This document shows positions 9,496 through 21,539 of a stretch of DNA of 64,000 nucleotides, piece by piece. Position 1 is the stretch's first letter; each line of letters starts with the position of its first letter. Source of the DNA: Lunularia cruciata (lineage: Eukaryota; Streptophyta; Marchantiopsida; Lunulariales; Lunulariaceae); NCBI GenBank assembly GCA_948567375.1, contig OX419760.1, forward strand, positions 46,004,001 to 46,068,000, given 5' to 3'. Position numbers and translations under genes: made by a program. The notes under the pieces were generated by a model, which did not search any database, had not been told where the DNA came from, and worked only from the letters and a program-made list of their open reading frames with translations.

Positions 9496-10086
9496 ATGTG
9501 GTATGATACTTCTCCAAGTTGGCTATTGGTAAATCCCCATTGCAGCGGCTATTGGTAAATCCCCATTGATAGGGAGGATGTGCCAAAAACTACCTTTTGC
9601 ATAAGGTATGGGCATTTTGAGTGGAGAGTTCTACCTTTTGGGCTCACTAATGCTCCAACAGTCTTCATGGATCAAATGCATTGGGTGTTGGATGGACTAT
9701 TGGATTGGTACGTGGTTGTGTTCTTGGATGATATCTATAGTAAGGCAGAGACAAAACACGTGAATCACATATGAGAAGTCCTTAGACGACTACAATAATG
9801 GAAATTTTATTGCAAGAAGTCAAGGTGTGCATTTTGGTAGAAAGAAGTTATCTTCTTGGGTCACAAGATCTCATTGGAGGGGATCAAGATGGAAGAGGAG
9901 AGAATCAAGGCCATTAATGATTGGCCTACTTTGAAGGATGCTATAGAAGTATGGGTATTTAATGGATTGGCCAGTTTTTACCGACGGTTCATCCACTATT
10001 ATGCTCATGTGGTTGCACCATTGACTAACCTCTTGGGGAAGAACTTGAGGTTTCAATGGACCACCAAGCACAAAGAAGGATTCTAG
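9496..10086 (+). pseudogene. RT remainder of A1 downstream of B1
   Basis: This continues the RT interrupted at 2880. A 26-bp tandem duplication (GGCTATTGGTAAATCC at 9521 and 9547) lies just inside. Then come [32 protein letters not shown] and the catalytic VVFLDDI, followed by YSKAE where A2 and A3 carry ILIY before the Lys. That is a small in-frame loss. The thumb region follows (FLGHKISLEGIK, FNGLASFYRRFIHYYAHV). Stops are frequent. Confidence 0.88.
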
Positions 10087-10560
10087 AAGTTGAAACATAT
10101 GGTGTCTTCAAGACCCATTCTTCAACCATATGATCCTCAACTACCTTGTGTAGTTGATTTTGATGCTTCTAACTTTGCAATTGGAGCCATGTTACAGCAA
10201 GAATTCCCAAATGGACTACATCCCATTGCCTTTGTGTCTTGCCGACTAAATACAACCAAAAGAAATTGCTTTGCTTGAGATTGGGAACAATTTGCAATGG
10301 TATATGCCACCAAGGTATGGAGGCATTACCTCTTGGAGAAGCAAGTGATCATACAAACTGATCACAAACCATTATTGGAGACCTTACAATTGGAACACAT
10401 GAAGAGTCAACATCATTGATGGGAGGAGCAACTCCAATTTTTTGACATCAAACTTGAGTACAAACCATGTCAGTTCCATGTCATCCTTGATGCCCTATCA
10501 CTACATCCTGATTTGAATCTCTTCCTCTCATCACGGCGCCAATTATGGCGGTGTTAATTG
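10087..10560 (+). pseudogene. RNase H of A1
   Basis: VVDFDASNFAIGAMLQQEF carries the first RNase H Asp. It is followed by GLHPIAFVSCRLN, FAMVYATKVWRHYL, QTDHKPLLETL and HVILDALS, the usual order in Ty3/gypsy. Stops at about 10276 (TGA for Gln) and 10418 interrupt it. Confidence 0.82.
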
Positions 10561-10589
10561 ACTCTAATGTCCAAAATGAGTTTTAGTGA

Positions 10590-11120
10590 GCTCTACAATA
10601 AGATCCCTTCTTCCAAATGGTACATGGTTATCTTGTAGCATGTGACAAGTACAATACCTTCTCCTTCAAAGAAAGGGTTCTATTCCTTGAAGACCCGATC
10701 TATGTTCCAACCAAAGATGATCTCCAACTTGTGTGCCTTCAAGAAGCCCATGATTTACCAATTGGTGGTTACATGGGTGTGGACAAGACCTTGGGTACCC
10801 TCCAACACCAATGGTGGTGGGCTAACATGGCACAAGATGTTTGGGAGTTTGTCTGATTGTGTGAGAGTTGTCAACGCAACAAGGCCAATAACCAGAACCA
10901 AGTGAACTCCTTCAACCACTCCCCATTCCATCTACTTGTTGAGAACATGTGAGCTTAGATCTCATCACCTCCTTGCCCAAGACAAAGTAAGATCACATAG
11001 CAATTGTGGTGTTTTTGGATAAGCTCAGTAAGCAAATCCATTTGGCATCAATAGTTGATATTGTGGATGCTCCAACCTTGGCACAAATCTACTTTGACAA
11101 TATATTCAAGCATCATGCTC
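10590..11120 (+). pseudogene. Integrase N-terminal half of A1, deleted after the first catalytic Asp
   Basis: The zinc-binding part reads HDLPIGGYMGVDKTLG and CESCQRNKA in another frame. The first catalytic Asp block (SLDLITSLPK-like) follows near 10950. At about 11113-11120, sequence equivalent to DIFKHH jumps straight to the MLSSNNLPLPLD block that normally lies about 120 residues later. The second catalytic Asp and the Glu are therefore absent. Confidence 0.8.
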
Positions 11121-11584
11121 TCATCCAATAACCTCCCTCTCCCACTTGATATCCAAGTTCAGAAACTTGCCCCTAATTAGATAGGACCCTTTGATGTCAT
11201 CCAAATTATCTCTCTTGTTGCTTATCAACTTGCCTTGCCTTGCCTTGCCATATGTGCATTCATCATGTCTTCATGTTTCCAAGTTAAAACTCTTTGTTCC
11301 TAACCCATCTTCTTTTTAGTCTTGAGTCCAACCTCCTCCTCCTCCTCCTCCTCCTCCTCATGTCCCTATCAATGATCATAAAGAGTACAAAGTTGATCAT
11401 ATACTTGCACATCGCCACATCAAACGCGGCCGCCGACAACATATAAAGTACAAGGTCGTTTGGAAGGGCTATCCTCTTCATGATGCCACATGGGAACCTC
11501 TTTCTCATCTCCAAAATGCACAACTGGCCATCCAAGAGTTTGAAGCTTCATATGAAGACGTCACCAACTAGCTGTGGAAGAATA
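11121..11584 (+). pseudogene. Integrase C-terminus and chromodomain of A1
   Basis: The GPY/F module (GPFDVI) leads to a linker holding a run of about nine CCT triplets (11333-11359), then a chromodomain (YKVDHILAHR, YKVVWKGYPLHDATWEP). The equivalent linker in A0 is a short PPPLPIP, so the run is an expansion in this copy. Frame breaks and stops make it non-functional. Confidence 0.8.
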
Positions 11585-12009
11585 TGTAACAATATGGAGT
11601 TTAGCAACAAAGTTAGTCAAGGTTAACAAAGTAATGAATATGCCAAATTAGCCTCAAATATTCTAGAAGTATCAAGGAAGCTTCTTGGAAAGCTTCCTAC
11701 TAGCTTAGCTTGCATCCCAAGCAGGTAGTTTCTAGAAGAAAGCTTCTAGAAGCTTCCAACCAACTTAGCTTACACCCCAAGTAGACAACTTCAAGAAAGA
11801 AGCTTCTTGAGAAGTTTCCAGTTAACTTGGCTTGCACTCCAAGAAAGCCGCTCAAGGAAACTTCTTGAGAAGCTTCTCAATGGCCTTGTATGCTCCTTAT
11901 AAATACAAGAGCCAAAGCTCATGTTGGGTATTCAAAGTTTTCCCTCATTCAAGTGTCCCAATGTGAGCTTCCATTCTTTTATTTCTCTCCTTGGTCTTGG
12001 TCTTTTACA
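11585..12009 (+). repeat. 3' LTR of A1
   Basis: It starts TGTAACAATATGGAG and ends GGTCTTTTACA (425 bp). It keeps TTCTAGAAGCTTCC, three perfect heat-shock-type units, and a TATA region (TATAAATACA) near 11900. The first unit of the upstream HSE is eroded (AAATATTCTAGAA). Confidence 0.93.
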
Positions 12010-12586
12010 TATCTAAATAAATGAGATAGAAGTGTTACCAAAAGAGTACTTCTATTAATAGAGGGAGGCCAAAAACACTATGAAAACTTTAGAGGTAATT
12101 TTGGAGGCCTAAATGAATAATTAAGCTTAAAAATGGTGTACTCCCTCCACTTTAGAGGAAAAGGTGTTACCTTCTCTCCCTCTTGTTTGTCTCGTTGAGA
12201 TCTTTCCAATGGTACCCTATACATGTTGTTATGAGTTTCCTACAAGAAGACTCTCCAAAGATTCTATTTGGTCAAACTTGTTTGACCAACCAAATATGAC
12301 AAGGATTAACATGTCATCAATCTATGTAGCTAATCTAAGATGAGCTCCAACCAAATAGGACTAGAATCAACATGTCATCAATCTATGTAGCTAATTTAAG
12401 GATGGAGCTCATTGACATGTCACCAATCCACGTATTTGATCCAAGGGTGTAGCTCACTTTGAGTGGATCCTCTTTGCTATGTAATAAAGACAAGGTGCTC
12501 CTTTGAGACATCGGAGTATTAAGGAATGAAACTTTTTGTTTCTCTTATCTTTCTCTTGGCGTATCTTTTGTCCTCAAAACATTATA
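12010..12586 (+). repeat. Diverged family B LTR remnant
   Basis: This matches the second half of the B LTR: CACCAAAAGAGTACTTCTA near 12035, AATTTTGGAGGCCTAAA, TTTCCAATGGTACC and a terminal CCTCAAAACATTATA. It starts inside the LTR right at the end of A1. The A0/A1 complex therefore probably inserted into an older B LTR whose 5' part lies left of the window. It contains a short duplicated segment (ATCTATGTAGCTAAT near 12320 and 12380). Confidence 0.75.
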
Positions 12587-15500
12587 GTAAGATTACAAGG
12601 TAAATATGGAAAGTATATGATCAATTTGATGAGTAAGATTGAAACTAAATTGTCATAAAATAATTCAAGATATCTAAGAATACTTTTACAATATGAAGAA
12701 ATTACTTTTAGACTTCAAATTCATTTGTGGGACTATTAAGATCTCACCGTACAAGTTTTTAACTATATATAGATAAATGACTTACTTGAGTAACATAAGC
12801 ATACTACAATACATCAAAATCGATTTTGTTGAGGAAAGTCTAACTACACTATCTTCTATTTAGTAAGTAGTATATATTCTTATTTAGTATGTACCACATA
12901 ATAGTGGACTTAAGAAAAAATTAAATTCTATTTCTAGTTAACAAGACAACATTCCATGTTGTCATAACTTTTGAGTTATGAGGAATTATTAGTGTTTATA
13001 AGCCACATTTAATGAAATTCAATTATTCACCATAAAGAGTTCTTTTTGAAGATTTAAAATGAACAAGAGGAAATTTAATGATTTTACATATATGTCATAA
13101 TTAAAAGACTTTCTTTTGCAAGAAATACACAAGAAAGTTGGCGAGATTTATTGAATTTGTGAATAAAACATTCTAATTGAGATTTTATTTATTTTTTCCT
13201 TTTTTGAATGTCTACTTATTGAAGATTTTTCATTTTATACCCATCTAAATTAAGAGTGGGGAGGAGCTCCATGGATGAGGAAGTCAGACTACACATATAA
13301 TACTAAGGAGTCCATTCAAATCCATTCTCTACCTCCTAGAATAAATGAATGAGTGAAGCTAGAAGGAAACCTTGGGAACAAGAGTTCCACTTGAATTGCA
13401 AAAGGCATAAAACTAATAACATTCTTCTTATTAGACTATGGTATCCTAAAACTCTCACTTTTACTTGAGTAGTTATTTTGCTTCCATAAAACTCTTACTT
13501 TTCTTGTGTACTTAAGTAATATGGTATATATTAATAAAATTTTAAATTTTTTTGATCCATGGTGATTATTTCAACCTCTTACTACTATGGATTCCTAATT
13601 AGGATAGATAAGTCTAGTAAAAAATCTAAAACGAGTGATTATACAAGTTATTAAACTCAATAACATGGTTTACACTAAGTATTCAAATGCATATACTTAA
13701 ATAAGGATGCACTCTAATCAATATTGATTGTCTTCCTTTTATGATTATGGAATACTTTTCAAGCATACATTTTAAGCCACACATAGCTACAATATTAATT
13801 GATAAGGAGTTGTGAACTTAACTTTCCACAACTTAAACTCTTGGTTTAAGGATTGGAGTTTGAGACATTCTGTAATAATATTGGTGATATCTAGAGGTGT
13901 ACCACAACTGAAATGGAAGGAACAATGTTGTGATATATGATGGGATTTATTATATCATTTTGGATGATTGACAAGGATTATGCTTGCCTTGGTTTTTTAT
14001 AGTGAAGTCTAAATTCTCATTACTTGATTAATGTGTTAATGAAGAAGTGTATTGATAGGTGAATACTATTCAAATCACTAGCTCAAATTTGTATTCCATA
14101 GTATAGATTAATCTAGACAAAAGAGAGCAACAAATAATGTATTTTATGAGTTTATTGGTTATGTTGTCTCATAGGTAGAGTGTTCTATAGTGATATTGCT
14201 TTTTCATTTATTTTGTTAGGAATTTGTCAAATTTAAAATTTATAGTTCGCAACCTCAAGTTTGCTTCAAAATCAAAAAGAGAAGAAGTCGATTACTTTGT
14301 CAAAATTGATCCAAGGTCAAATTTTAAGCCATAGTAGATTTATACATTATGAGCAAAGTATATAACAATCATCATTCAATACTATCTATGTGAGATGTCA
14401 AATCCATTTCAAAACTTACATATCCAGATTTCAATGGTCTCTTACAAATGACACAAATTTTTTAGTATTGTTAAACTATGAATATTGTCTAAAATGTACT
14501 AGAATCAATTGAAAAAGTATGGTAATTCTTCAATAAGATTTGTCACCACAACTTAAGTGTTACTTCTAACAATAGGCTTTAAAATAAATTCATCTTGTTT
14601 CAATTCAAAGATTTAAACTTTGATTTTTTTTAGGTCTTTACAAGCAATTAAGCCAAAATTAATTAACCCGTATACTCTCTAATTCTATATAAATTCAAAT
14701 TGCTACCTACTTTTTTTCAATCCAAATGCTTGTATTTCCTGCTCCTCCACAAAAAAATTAGATCCAAATGATATTTAAAAGTAGCCCTTTGAGAGAATGG
14801 ACAGTTAGGTTTATGTATGTCTTGTTCCATCTTTCTCTCTTATAGAACAAACTACTTGTGTTCTTAAATTTTCATACTCGAGAATCAATTCATACTTTTA
14901 GTGCAAGAACTTAAGCTTTGAATAAATTAAATATGATGAATGATCAGGACTAATTGGCTTAGAATAATTCATCCCAATCTATGCCATTTTATCCATAAAA
15001 AACTATGTTATAATATTATAATAATTAATTTTCTATTATTGTGATAATAAAAATGGTCATCATGAGAAATGAGTTTTTTTCCTAACTACCTATAGCACTT
15101 TTTTGATAAATACACATAATTTTGCTCTTAAATTTAAGAGCATCAAGACTTACCATAAGTGAAACTTTTTTTAACTTTCACATGATCCAAAGTTGTTGAG
15201 CTATATATTCCACATTTCTTTATCAAGATGCTAATATCTTTTTGACTTGAAATTTTTTGTATATCTAACTTTTCATATAGTTTAAATCACATAAGCTAGA
15301 TATTATATAGTTATTGGTATTTTTGCAATAAAATTTTTAATCACAAAAGTTTGTATAAACATGGTGATGCTTTATATGCCTTGAGAAGAAAAGTAAATAA
15401 TATGAATTTATTAAAATATATTGATAAGTATTGCTACACTCTAATCCAATAAGTAAATATTTTGCAATAAATTTTAGATGGATCTCTTTGTTAGCATATA

Positions 15501-16339
15501 GTTAAATTATCTTTATATCTTGAATATCAAGGTTAAAGTATTTAGATTACTTAAAAAATATTTAAGAATATTATTATATTGTTTAAAATTAAATAAATTC
15601 AATCTGGTTTGTCTCTTTTTGTAGATTCTACAAAGTTATCCAAATTTTTTATTTATAAAAGAAGTAATATAATATTTGATCCATCCAGGTATTATTATAG
15701 TTTTGTGTTCATGGATACTTTTTATTGATATAAAATTTTTTGATTGACATGTGCTATCAAGAAATAATATTTTAACAATAAAGAAGTTTATATGTTAACT
15801 CTGTCTAGAATAAAAGTTCATATGTGATCTAGATATGTATTACAAAAATATCTTCCTATATTTAAATGTAGATATATATTAATTTATTTATAAGGATTTA
15901 TATTTATATGCTTTTCCTATCTTCTAAGAATTTAAACTTGTTTTTTGACTTAATAAGCAATGTATTTTGGAAAGATTATATTATGTAAGATATAATTTAT
16001 TTCACAAGTATTAATCTTATGTTGTAGTAATTAAATTTTTTCAAAGTATCAAAACATAAATATATTGATCAATATATTCTATCTTAGAAATATTTTAATA
16101 GAAAATATTTATATCTTGTATTTAATTAATTGTATGATTGGTATAAGCAAGGTCTATCTTGCTTTACATGATATGTTCTTCCATGATCATTCTTTTCCAT
16201 GCAAAAATATTCTCAATATCTTTGATAATATTTTTTATAAAAATATTATTAATCATATATAAGTATAACAGTATAAATAAGTATAAAAGTGTGATTAGGT
16301 TACCCAATCCATATAATAATACAGACCTAGCAAAAATTA
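12587..16339. other. AT-rich spacer, nothing recognised
   Basis: This 3.7-kb stretch is very AT-rich, with frequent stops in all frames and no recognisable domain, RNA gene or array. It could contain strongly decayed transposon sequence. I found no motif strong enough to name a family. Confidence 0.6.
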
Positions 16340-16510
16340 AATATAATTAATAGGTCATGGATTTAGTATGTAGTTAGAAAAATTAAGAATGTTCTAGAAG
16401 CATCCAAGAAGTTATGTGGTGAGAAGCTTCTAAGAATTTTCCAAAGGTCGAGTAAATTGTACACCAAGTTGACAATTAGCTTACCTTGCATGCCAAGTAC
16501 AATAATACAA
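16340..16510 (+). repeat. Possible decayed family A LTR fragment
   Basis: GTTCTAGAAGCATCCAAGAA and a later GAGAAGCTTCTAAGAA resemble the 5' half of the A LTR. So does a CCTTGCATGCCAAGTA segment like the TTGCACGCCAAGTAGGC block. No clear ends are visible. It may be an old solo LTR. Confidence 0.4.
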
Positions 16511-16592
16511 GTACAACAAACTTGATCTTATAAAACAAAAAATCCTTTGATGATTAATATAATTTTACTCCATCAAGTCGATTCCTTTATAA

Positions 16593-17207
16593 TGTAATAT
16601 TCTGAGGATAGTAGAGAAACACACAAGAGAAAACATAGGTTTCACACTCCAAACTTCGGTGCCCCAAAGAGCACCTTTTCTTTATTATATAGCCAAAGAG
16701 GATCTACTCCAAGGATGCTCCAGCATAGGATTAGGTACATGGATAGGTGACCTATCAGCAAGCTCCACTCTTAGATTACTTTCTTGGATGGGTGACATGT
16801 CTATCTTGGTCCCATCTGGTTGGTCAAATAGGCTTTGACCGGAGGGAATCTTTTAGAGAATCTTCATGTAGGAATCTCAAAATCACATGGGTGAGGTACT
16901 GTTGGAAAGCTCTTGGTGAGACAAACCAGGGGAGAGGAAAGGCTAGCCTTCCCTTTATTGGAAGAGAGAGAGAGGGGGGAGGGGGCTTGTGCACATTTTT
17001 AGGCCTAATTCATCCGTTTAGGTCTCCGAAATTGCCTCTGAAGTTATCAAGCCTATTTTGGTTTCTGCCCTATTGGTAGAAGTGCTATTTTGGTGATACC
17101 TCTACTTGATCTACTTCGTCCATTATGTGTACCATCTTTCAAGATGTCACCAAGCCAAATTCTACCTTTAGATCATATGTCTAGCTATTGATTCTAAAGT
17201 CTTCAAG
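16593..17207 (-). repeat. Family B solo LTR, first part (interrupted by A2)
   Basis: On the plus strand it begins TGTAATATTCTGAGGA, the complement of the B LTR end, and runs to CTTCAAG where A2 begins. The remaining B LTR resumes at 24334 and ends GGTATTACA at 24480. TATAA on both sides (16588-16592 and 24481-24485) is a perfect target duplication, so this was a single solo LTR before A2 arrived. Confidence 0.9.
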
Positions 17208-17618
17208 TGTAAAAGACCGAGATCGAGGAGAGAAATAGGAGAATGGAAGTTCATATTGGGACACTTGAATGAGGGAAACTCTTAATGACTAGCATGAGCT
17301 TTGGCTCTTGTATTTATAGGGATCATACAAGGCTCTTGAGAAGCTTCTCAAGAAGCTTTCTTGGGCTACTTTCTTGGAGTGCAAGCCAAGTTAATTAGGA
17401 AGTTTCTCAAGAAGCTTCCTTCTAGAAGCTGCTTACTTGGCATGCAAGCTAAGCTAGTTGGAATTTTCTAGAAACTATCTACTTGGGATGCAAGCTAAGC
17501 TAGCCAAGAAACTTTCCAAGAAGTTTGCTAGATACTTCTAGAATATTCTAGGCTAATTTGTCTTACTTGCTACTTTGTTAGCCTTACTAACTTTGTCGTT
17601 AAACTCCATATTGTTACA
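17208..17618 (-). repeat. 3' LTR of A2
   Basis: On the plus strand it runs from TGTAAAAGACCGAG to CATATTGTTACA (411 bp). A polypurine tract (complement of TATTCCCCCATC) follows at 17619-17630. TTCTAGAATATTCTAGG near 17537 is a perfect HSE-type block on the opposite strand. Confidence 0.93.
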
Positions 17619-17630
17619 TATTCCCCCATC

Positions 17631-18141
17631 GCTAATTGGTGACATCCTCAATTGCCAATGAAGCTTTCAACTCATGGATGGCCAATCATGCATTTTGGAG
17701 ATGAGAAGGAGGTTCCCATGTGGCATCATGAAGGGGATACACTTTCCAAAGGACCTTGTACTCCATATGTTGTCGATGGCCTTGTTGAATGTGGCAACGT
17801 GCAGGGACATGATCAAATTTGTACTCCTCATGATCATTGATAGGGACAAGAGGAGGGGGAGGTTGGACTCAAGAGGAAAATGAAGATGGGTTAGGAACAA
17901 AAGGTTTCAACTTGGAAACATGAAAGATAGGATGGATACGCACATGACAAGGCAATGCAAGTCAATAAGCAACAAGAGAGACAATTTGGATGACATCAAA
18001 GTGTCCTATCCAATTAGGGGCAAGTTTACAAACTTGGGTATCAAGTGGGAGAGGGAGGTTATTGGATGAGAGCATGAACTTATCACCAACTTGAAAGCTT
18101 AGATCACGATAATGGTGATCCATGTATTATTTCTGCCTATT
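17631..18141 (-). pseudogene. Integrase C-terminus and chromodomain of A2
   Basis: Read on the minus strand, this holds the linker (FPLESNLPLL-type, Pro/Leu rich) and chromodomain blocks, including a degraded YKVLWKV-type segment and DATWEP. The frames are broken between the core and the chromodomain. It corresponds to 56023-56640 in A3. Confidence 0.75.
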
Positions 18142-19158
18142 CTAAGCAATAAGGAGATGAGATTTAGCTTGTTGGAGGGATTGGGAGATGGTGGTCAAGA
18201 AGGTGGAAGTATGAGGGACATGAGATGGAGGAGGAGCAAGTAGGGAATCTGGAACAAGTGGGTCTTGGCCAAAATTGAGAAAGAGAGGAGAGAATTTGGT
18301 GCTTGCTTGTTTAGAATTCTTGAAGGCAAACTCCACAACTACAAGACATTCATCCCAATTGGTATGGTGAATGTTGACAAAGACACAAAGCATATTTTCC
18401 AAGGTGCAATTTGCACATTCAGTTTGTCTATCAATTTAAGGATGATAGCCCATGGATAAAGTAAGCATGGTGCCGAGTATCTCGAAGAATGCTTGCCAAA
18501 AATTTCCAATGAAGCAAAAATCATGGTTGGAGATGAGTATAGGTGGCATCCCATGATGCTTGAATACATTGTCAAAGTAGATTTGTGCCAAGGTTGGAAC
18601 ATCCACAATATCAATCATTGCCAAATGGATTTGCTTACTAAGCTTATCCACAAACACCACAATTGCTGTGTGACTTTGCTTGGTCTTGGGCAAGGAGGTG
18701 ATTAGATCTATGCTCACATGTTCCCAATGAGTAGATGGAATGGGAAGTGGTTGAAGGAGTCCACTCGATTTTTGGTTACTGGCCTTGTTGTGTTGGCAAC
18801 TCTCACACAATTGGACAAACTCCCAAACATCTTGTGTTATGTTTGGCCACCACCATTGGCGTTGGAGGGTACCCAAGGTCTTGTCTACACCCATGTGACC
18901 AGCAATTGGTAAATCATGGGCTTCTTGAAGGCACACAAGTTGGAGATCACCTTTGGTTGGAACATAGATCCGGTCCTCATGGAAAAGAATGCCTTCCTTG
19001 AAGGAGAAGGTGTTGTACTCCTTGTTGCATGCTATAAGACAACCATGTACCATCTTTAAGAAGGGATCTTGTCGTAGAGTTGACCGATATTCATTTTGGA
19101 CCTTGGAGTCAATTGACACCATTGTAATTGGTGCCGTGATGAGAGGAAGGGACTTCAA
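18142..19158 (-). pseudogene. Integrase of A2
   Basis: A 240-codon open stretch (18436-19158) holds HDLPIAGHMGVDKTLG and CESCQHNKAS (HHCC zinc module) and SIDLITSLPKTKQ (first catalytic Asp). ILISNHDFCFIGNF follows, where the second catalytic Asp of S-D-R-D is replaced by Asn (codon 18526-18528). The frame is then broken, and 18142-18402 gives the tail of the core (NIHHTNWDECLVVVEF). A3 shows the same Asn. Confidence 0.85.
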
Positions 19159-19537
19159 ATCAAGAGGTCTTGATAGGGCATCAGTGATGACATGGAACCA
19201 ACCTAGTTTGTACTCAAGTTTGATATAAAAAAGATTGGAGTTGCTCCTCCTATTGATGATGTTGACTCTTCATGTGTTCCAAGTGTGAAGTATGCAATAA
19301 TGGTTTGTGCTCAATTTGCATGATCACTTGTTTCACCAAGAGGTAATGCCTCCATACCTTGGTGGCATATACCATTAAAAGTTGTTCTTGATCTCAAGTA
19401 GAGTAATTTCATTTCTTAGATTATTTAGTCCAAGAGACACAAAGGCAATGGGATGTAGTCCATCTGGAAATTCCTATTGCAACACGGCTCTAATTGCAAA
19501 GTTAGAAGCATCAAAATCAACAACACAAGGTAGTTGA
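19159..19537 (-). pseudogene. RNase H region of A2, C-terminal piece
   Basis: Minus-strand blocks equivalent to YATKVWRHYLL, QTDHKPL-type and SDALSRP-type RNase H sequence are readable with stops. The upstream part continues beyond the B solo LTR at 20283-20485. Together they match 57556-58287 of A3. Confidence 0.7.
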
Positions 19538-20277
19538 TGTAATACCAAGGGTTAGCCATATGATCTAGATGTGAAATTTGGTTTAGTAACATCTAGAATG
19601 ATGTTATACATGATGGTCAAAATAGATCAGATAGAAGTATCACCAAAAGAGTACTTCTACTAATAGGGCAAAAACCAAAATAGACTTGAGAACCTTAGAA
19701 CCAATAGCTAGACATATGATTTAAAGGTGAGAATTGGTTTGGTAACATCTGGAAGGATGTTACACATGATGGACTAAACAGATCAGAAAGAGGTATCACC
19801 AAAAGAGGACTTCTACTAATAGAGTAGGAACTGAAATATGCCTGAAATCTTTGAAGGCAATTTTGGAAGCCTAAACGGATGAATTAGGCCTTGAAAATGT
19901 GCAAGTGTCCCCCCCATAACGGAGGAAAGGCTGGCCTTCCCTCCCCCTGCTTTGTCTCGTCGAGAGCTTTCCAATGGTACCTTACTCATGTGATTCTGAG
20001 ATTCCTACAGGAAGATTCCCTAAAAGATTCCCTCCGGTCAAAGCTTGTTTGACCAACCAGATAGGACCTAGACCAGACAGGTCACCCATCCAAGTAAGTA
20101 ATCCAAGGGTGGAGCTTGCTGACATGTCACCTATTTGTGTCCCTAATCCTATGGTGGAGCTTCCTTGGAGGAGATCCTCTTTGTTTATATAATAAAGAGA
20201 AGGTGCTCCCTTGGGGCATCGAATGTTTGAGTGTGCAATCTGTGTTTTCTCTCTTCTCTTGTCCTCGGAGTATTACA
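19538..20277 (+). repeat. Family B solo LTR in the RNase H of A2
   Basis: A complete LTR from TGTAATACC to GGAGTATTACA (740 bp) with a perfect GTTGA duplication on both sides (19533-19537 and 20278-20282). A3 has the uninterrupted site (TAGTTGAGGATCA near 58000). It arrived after A2 and lost its interior by LTR-LTR recombination. Confidence 0.95.
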
Positions 20278-21330
20278 GTTGAGGATCATATGGTTGAAGA
20301 AGGGGTCTTGAAGACACCATATCTTTCAACTTCTGGAATGCTTCTTTGTGCTTGGTGGTCCACTAAAAGCTCAAGTTCTTCCCCAAGAGGTCAATCAATG
20401 GATGAACATAATAATGGATGAACCATCGATAAAAACTGGCCAATCCATTAAATGCTTGCACTTCTATAGCATCCTTGGAAGTAAGCTAATCAATAATGAC
20501 CTTGATTTTCTCCCCTTCCATCTTGATCCCCTCTAATGAGATCTTGTGACCCAAGAAGGTAACTTCCTTTTGCCAAAAGGCACACTTCAACTTCTTGCAA
20601 TAAAATTTCCATTGTCGTAGTTGTCTTAGGACTTCTTGTACATGATTCATGTGTTGTGCCTCTATCTTGATATAGATTAAGATATCATCCAAGAACACCA
20701 CCACATATTGATCCAATAGTCCATCCAACACCCAATGCATTTGATCCATGAAGACTATTGGAGCATTAGTGAGCCTGAAAGGTAGAACTCTCCACTCAAA
20801 ATGCCCATACCTTGTACAAAAGGTAGTCTTTTGCACATCCTCCCTATCAATGGAGATTTGACAATAGCCGCTATGAAGATCCAACTTGGAGAAGTATCAT
20901 GCTCCACTCAATTGATCAAGCAAGTCATCAATCCAAGGCAAGGGATATGCATTCTTCATTGTTTGCTTATTGAGCCCATGGTAATCAATACAAAAAAAAG
21001 GTCCTCCATCCTTTTTGGAATGAATAGTACCGGTGCTCCCCAAGGAGAGGTACTATGTTGTATGAAGTCCTTCTCTAAAAACTCCGTAAGTGTTATTTGC
21101 AATGCCTCCAACTCTTTTGGTGAGAGCCAATAGATTGGTCTACTCATTGGAGTACTCCCTAGCAATACCTCAATCTTGAATGACATACCACTATCGGAGG
21201 GTAATCCCTTTGGCTGATCATCCAAAAACACATCCACAAACTCTTGAACTATTTGATCAACCATTGCTTGATGAGGCTCTTGGCCCTCCTCAAATTTTCC
21301 TTGTGCAATCAGCTTGATCCACACCACAAA
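20278..21330 (-). pseudogene. Reverse transcriptase (and start of RNase H) of A2
   Basis: 20956-21327 gives the RT N-terminus ([46 protein letters not shown]). 20486-20884 gives [38 protein letters not shown] and the catalytic VVFLDDILIY, then FLGHKISLEGIKM. A stop and a frame change lie between the two segments near 20900-20950. The first bases (20283-20485) are RT thumb and RNase H. Confidence 0.88.
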
Positions 21331-21539
21331 AATTTATCTTCCTCCAAAACTTGCTCTATGGTTACTTCACTAACAAACTTCCCATCTAGAGACTCATCTC
21401 TCTTCAAAGCTTGCTCTATGGCTGCCTTCTTGGCAAACTTCCTATCTTGGGACTCACTTCCCTTCAAGGCTTGCTCTATGGCTACCTTTTAGACAAACTT
21501 CCCATTCTAGGACTGACTATTTTTAGGTGCCTTACTCAG

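Larger units (their letters stand above)
826..12009 (+). mobile_element. Degenerate Ty3/gypsy element A1, split by B1
   Basis: Family A chromovirus in plus orientation. The order is LTR, partial gag, protease, reverse transcriptase (RT) N-terminus, [B1 inserted 2881-9495], RT remainder, RNase H, integrase, chromodomain, LTR (11585-12009). Without B1 it is about 4.6 kb, against about 5.6 kb for A3, so about 1 kb is missing. One deletion removes the leader, primer site and gag N-terminus right after the first LTR. Another removes part of the integrase near 11113. Many stops and frameshifts are present. It shares its 5' LTR with A0, so the upstream flank and target duplication cannot be read. 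Downstream it abuts a B LTR remnant, into which the A0/A1 complex probably inserted. Confidence 0.85.

Noticed and set aside
16065-16350. AT-rich ORFs near 16.1 kb and 25.5 kb as small genes
   Set aside because: Ile/Tyr/Phe/Asn-rich translations are what random AT-rich DNA gives. There is no start context, domain or conservation evidence.
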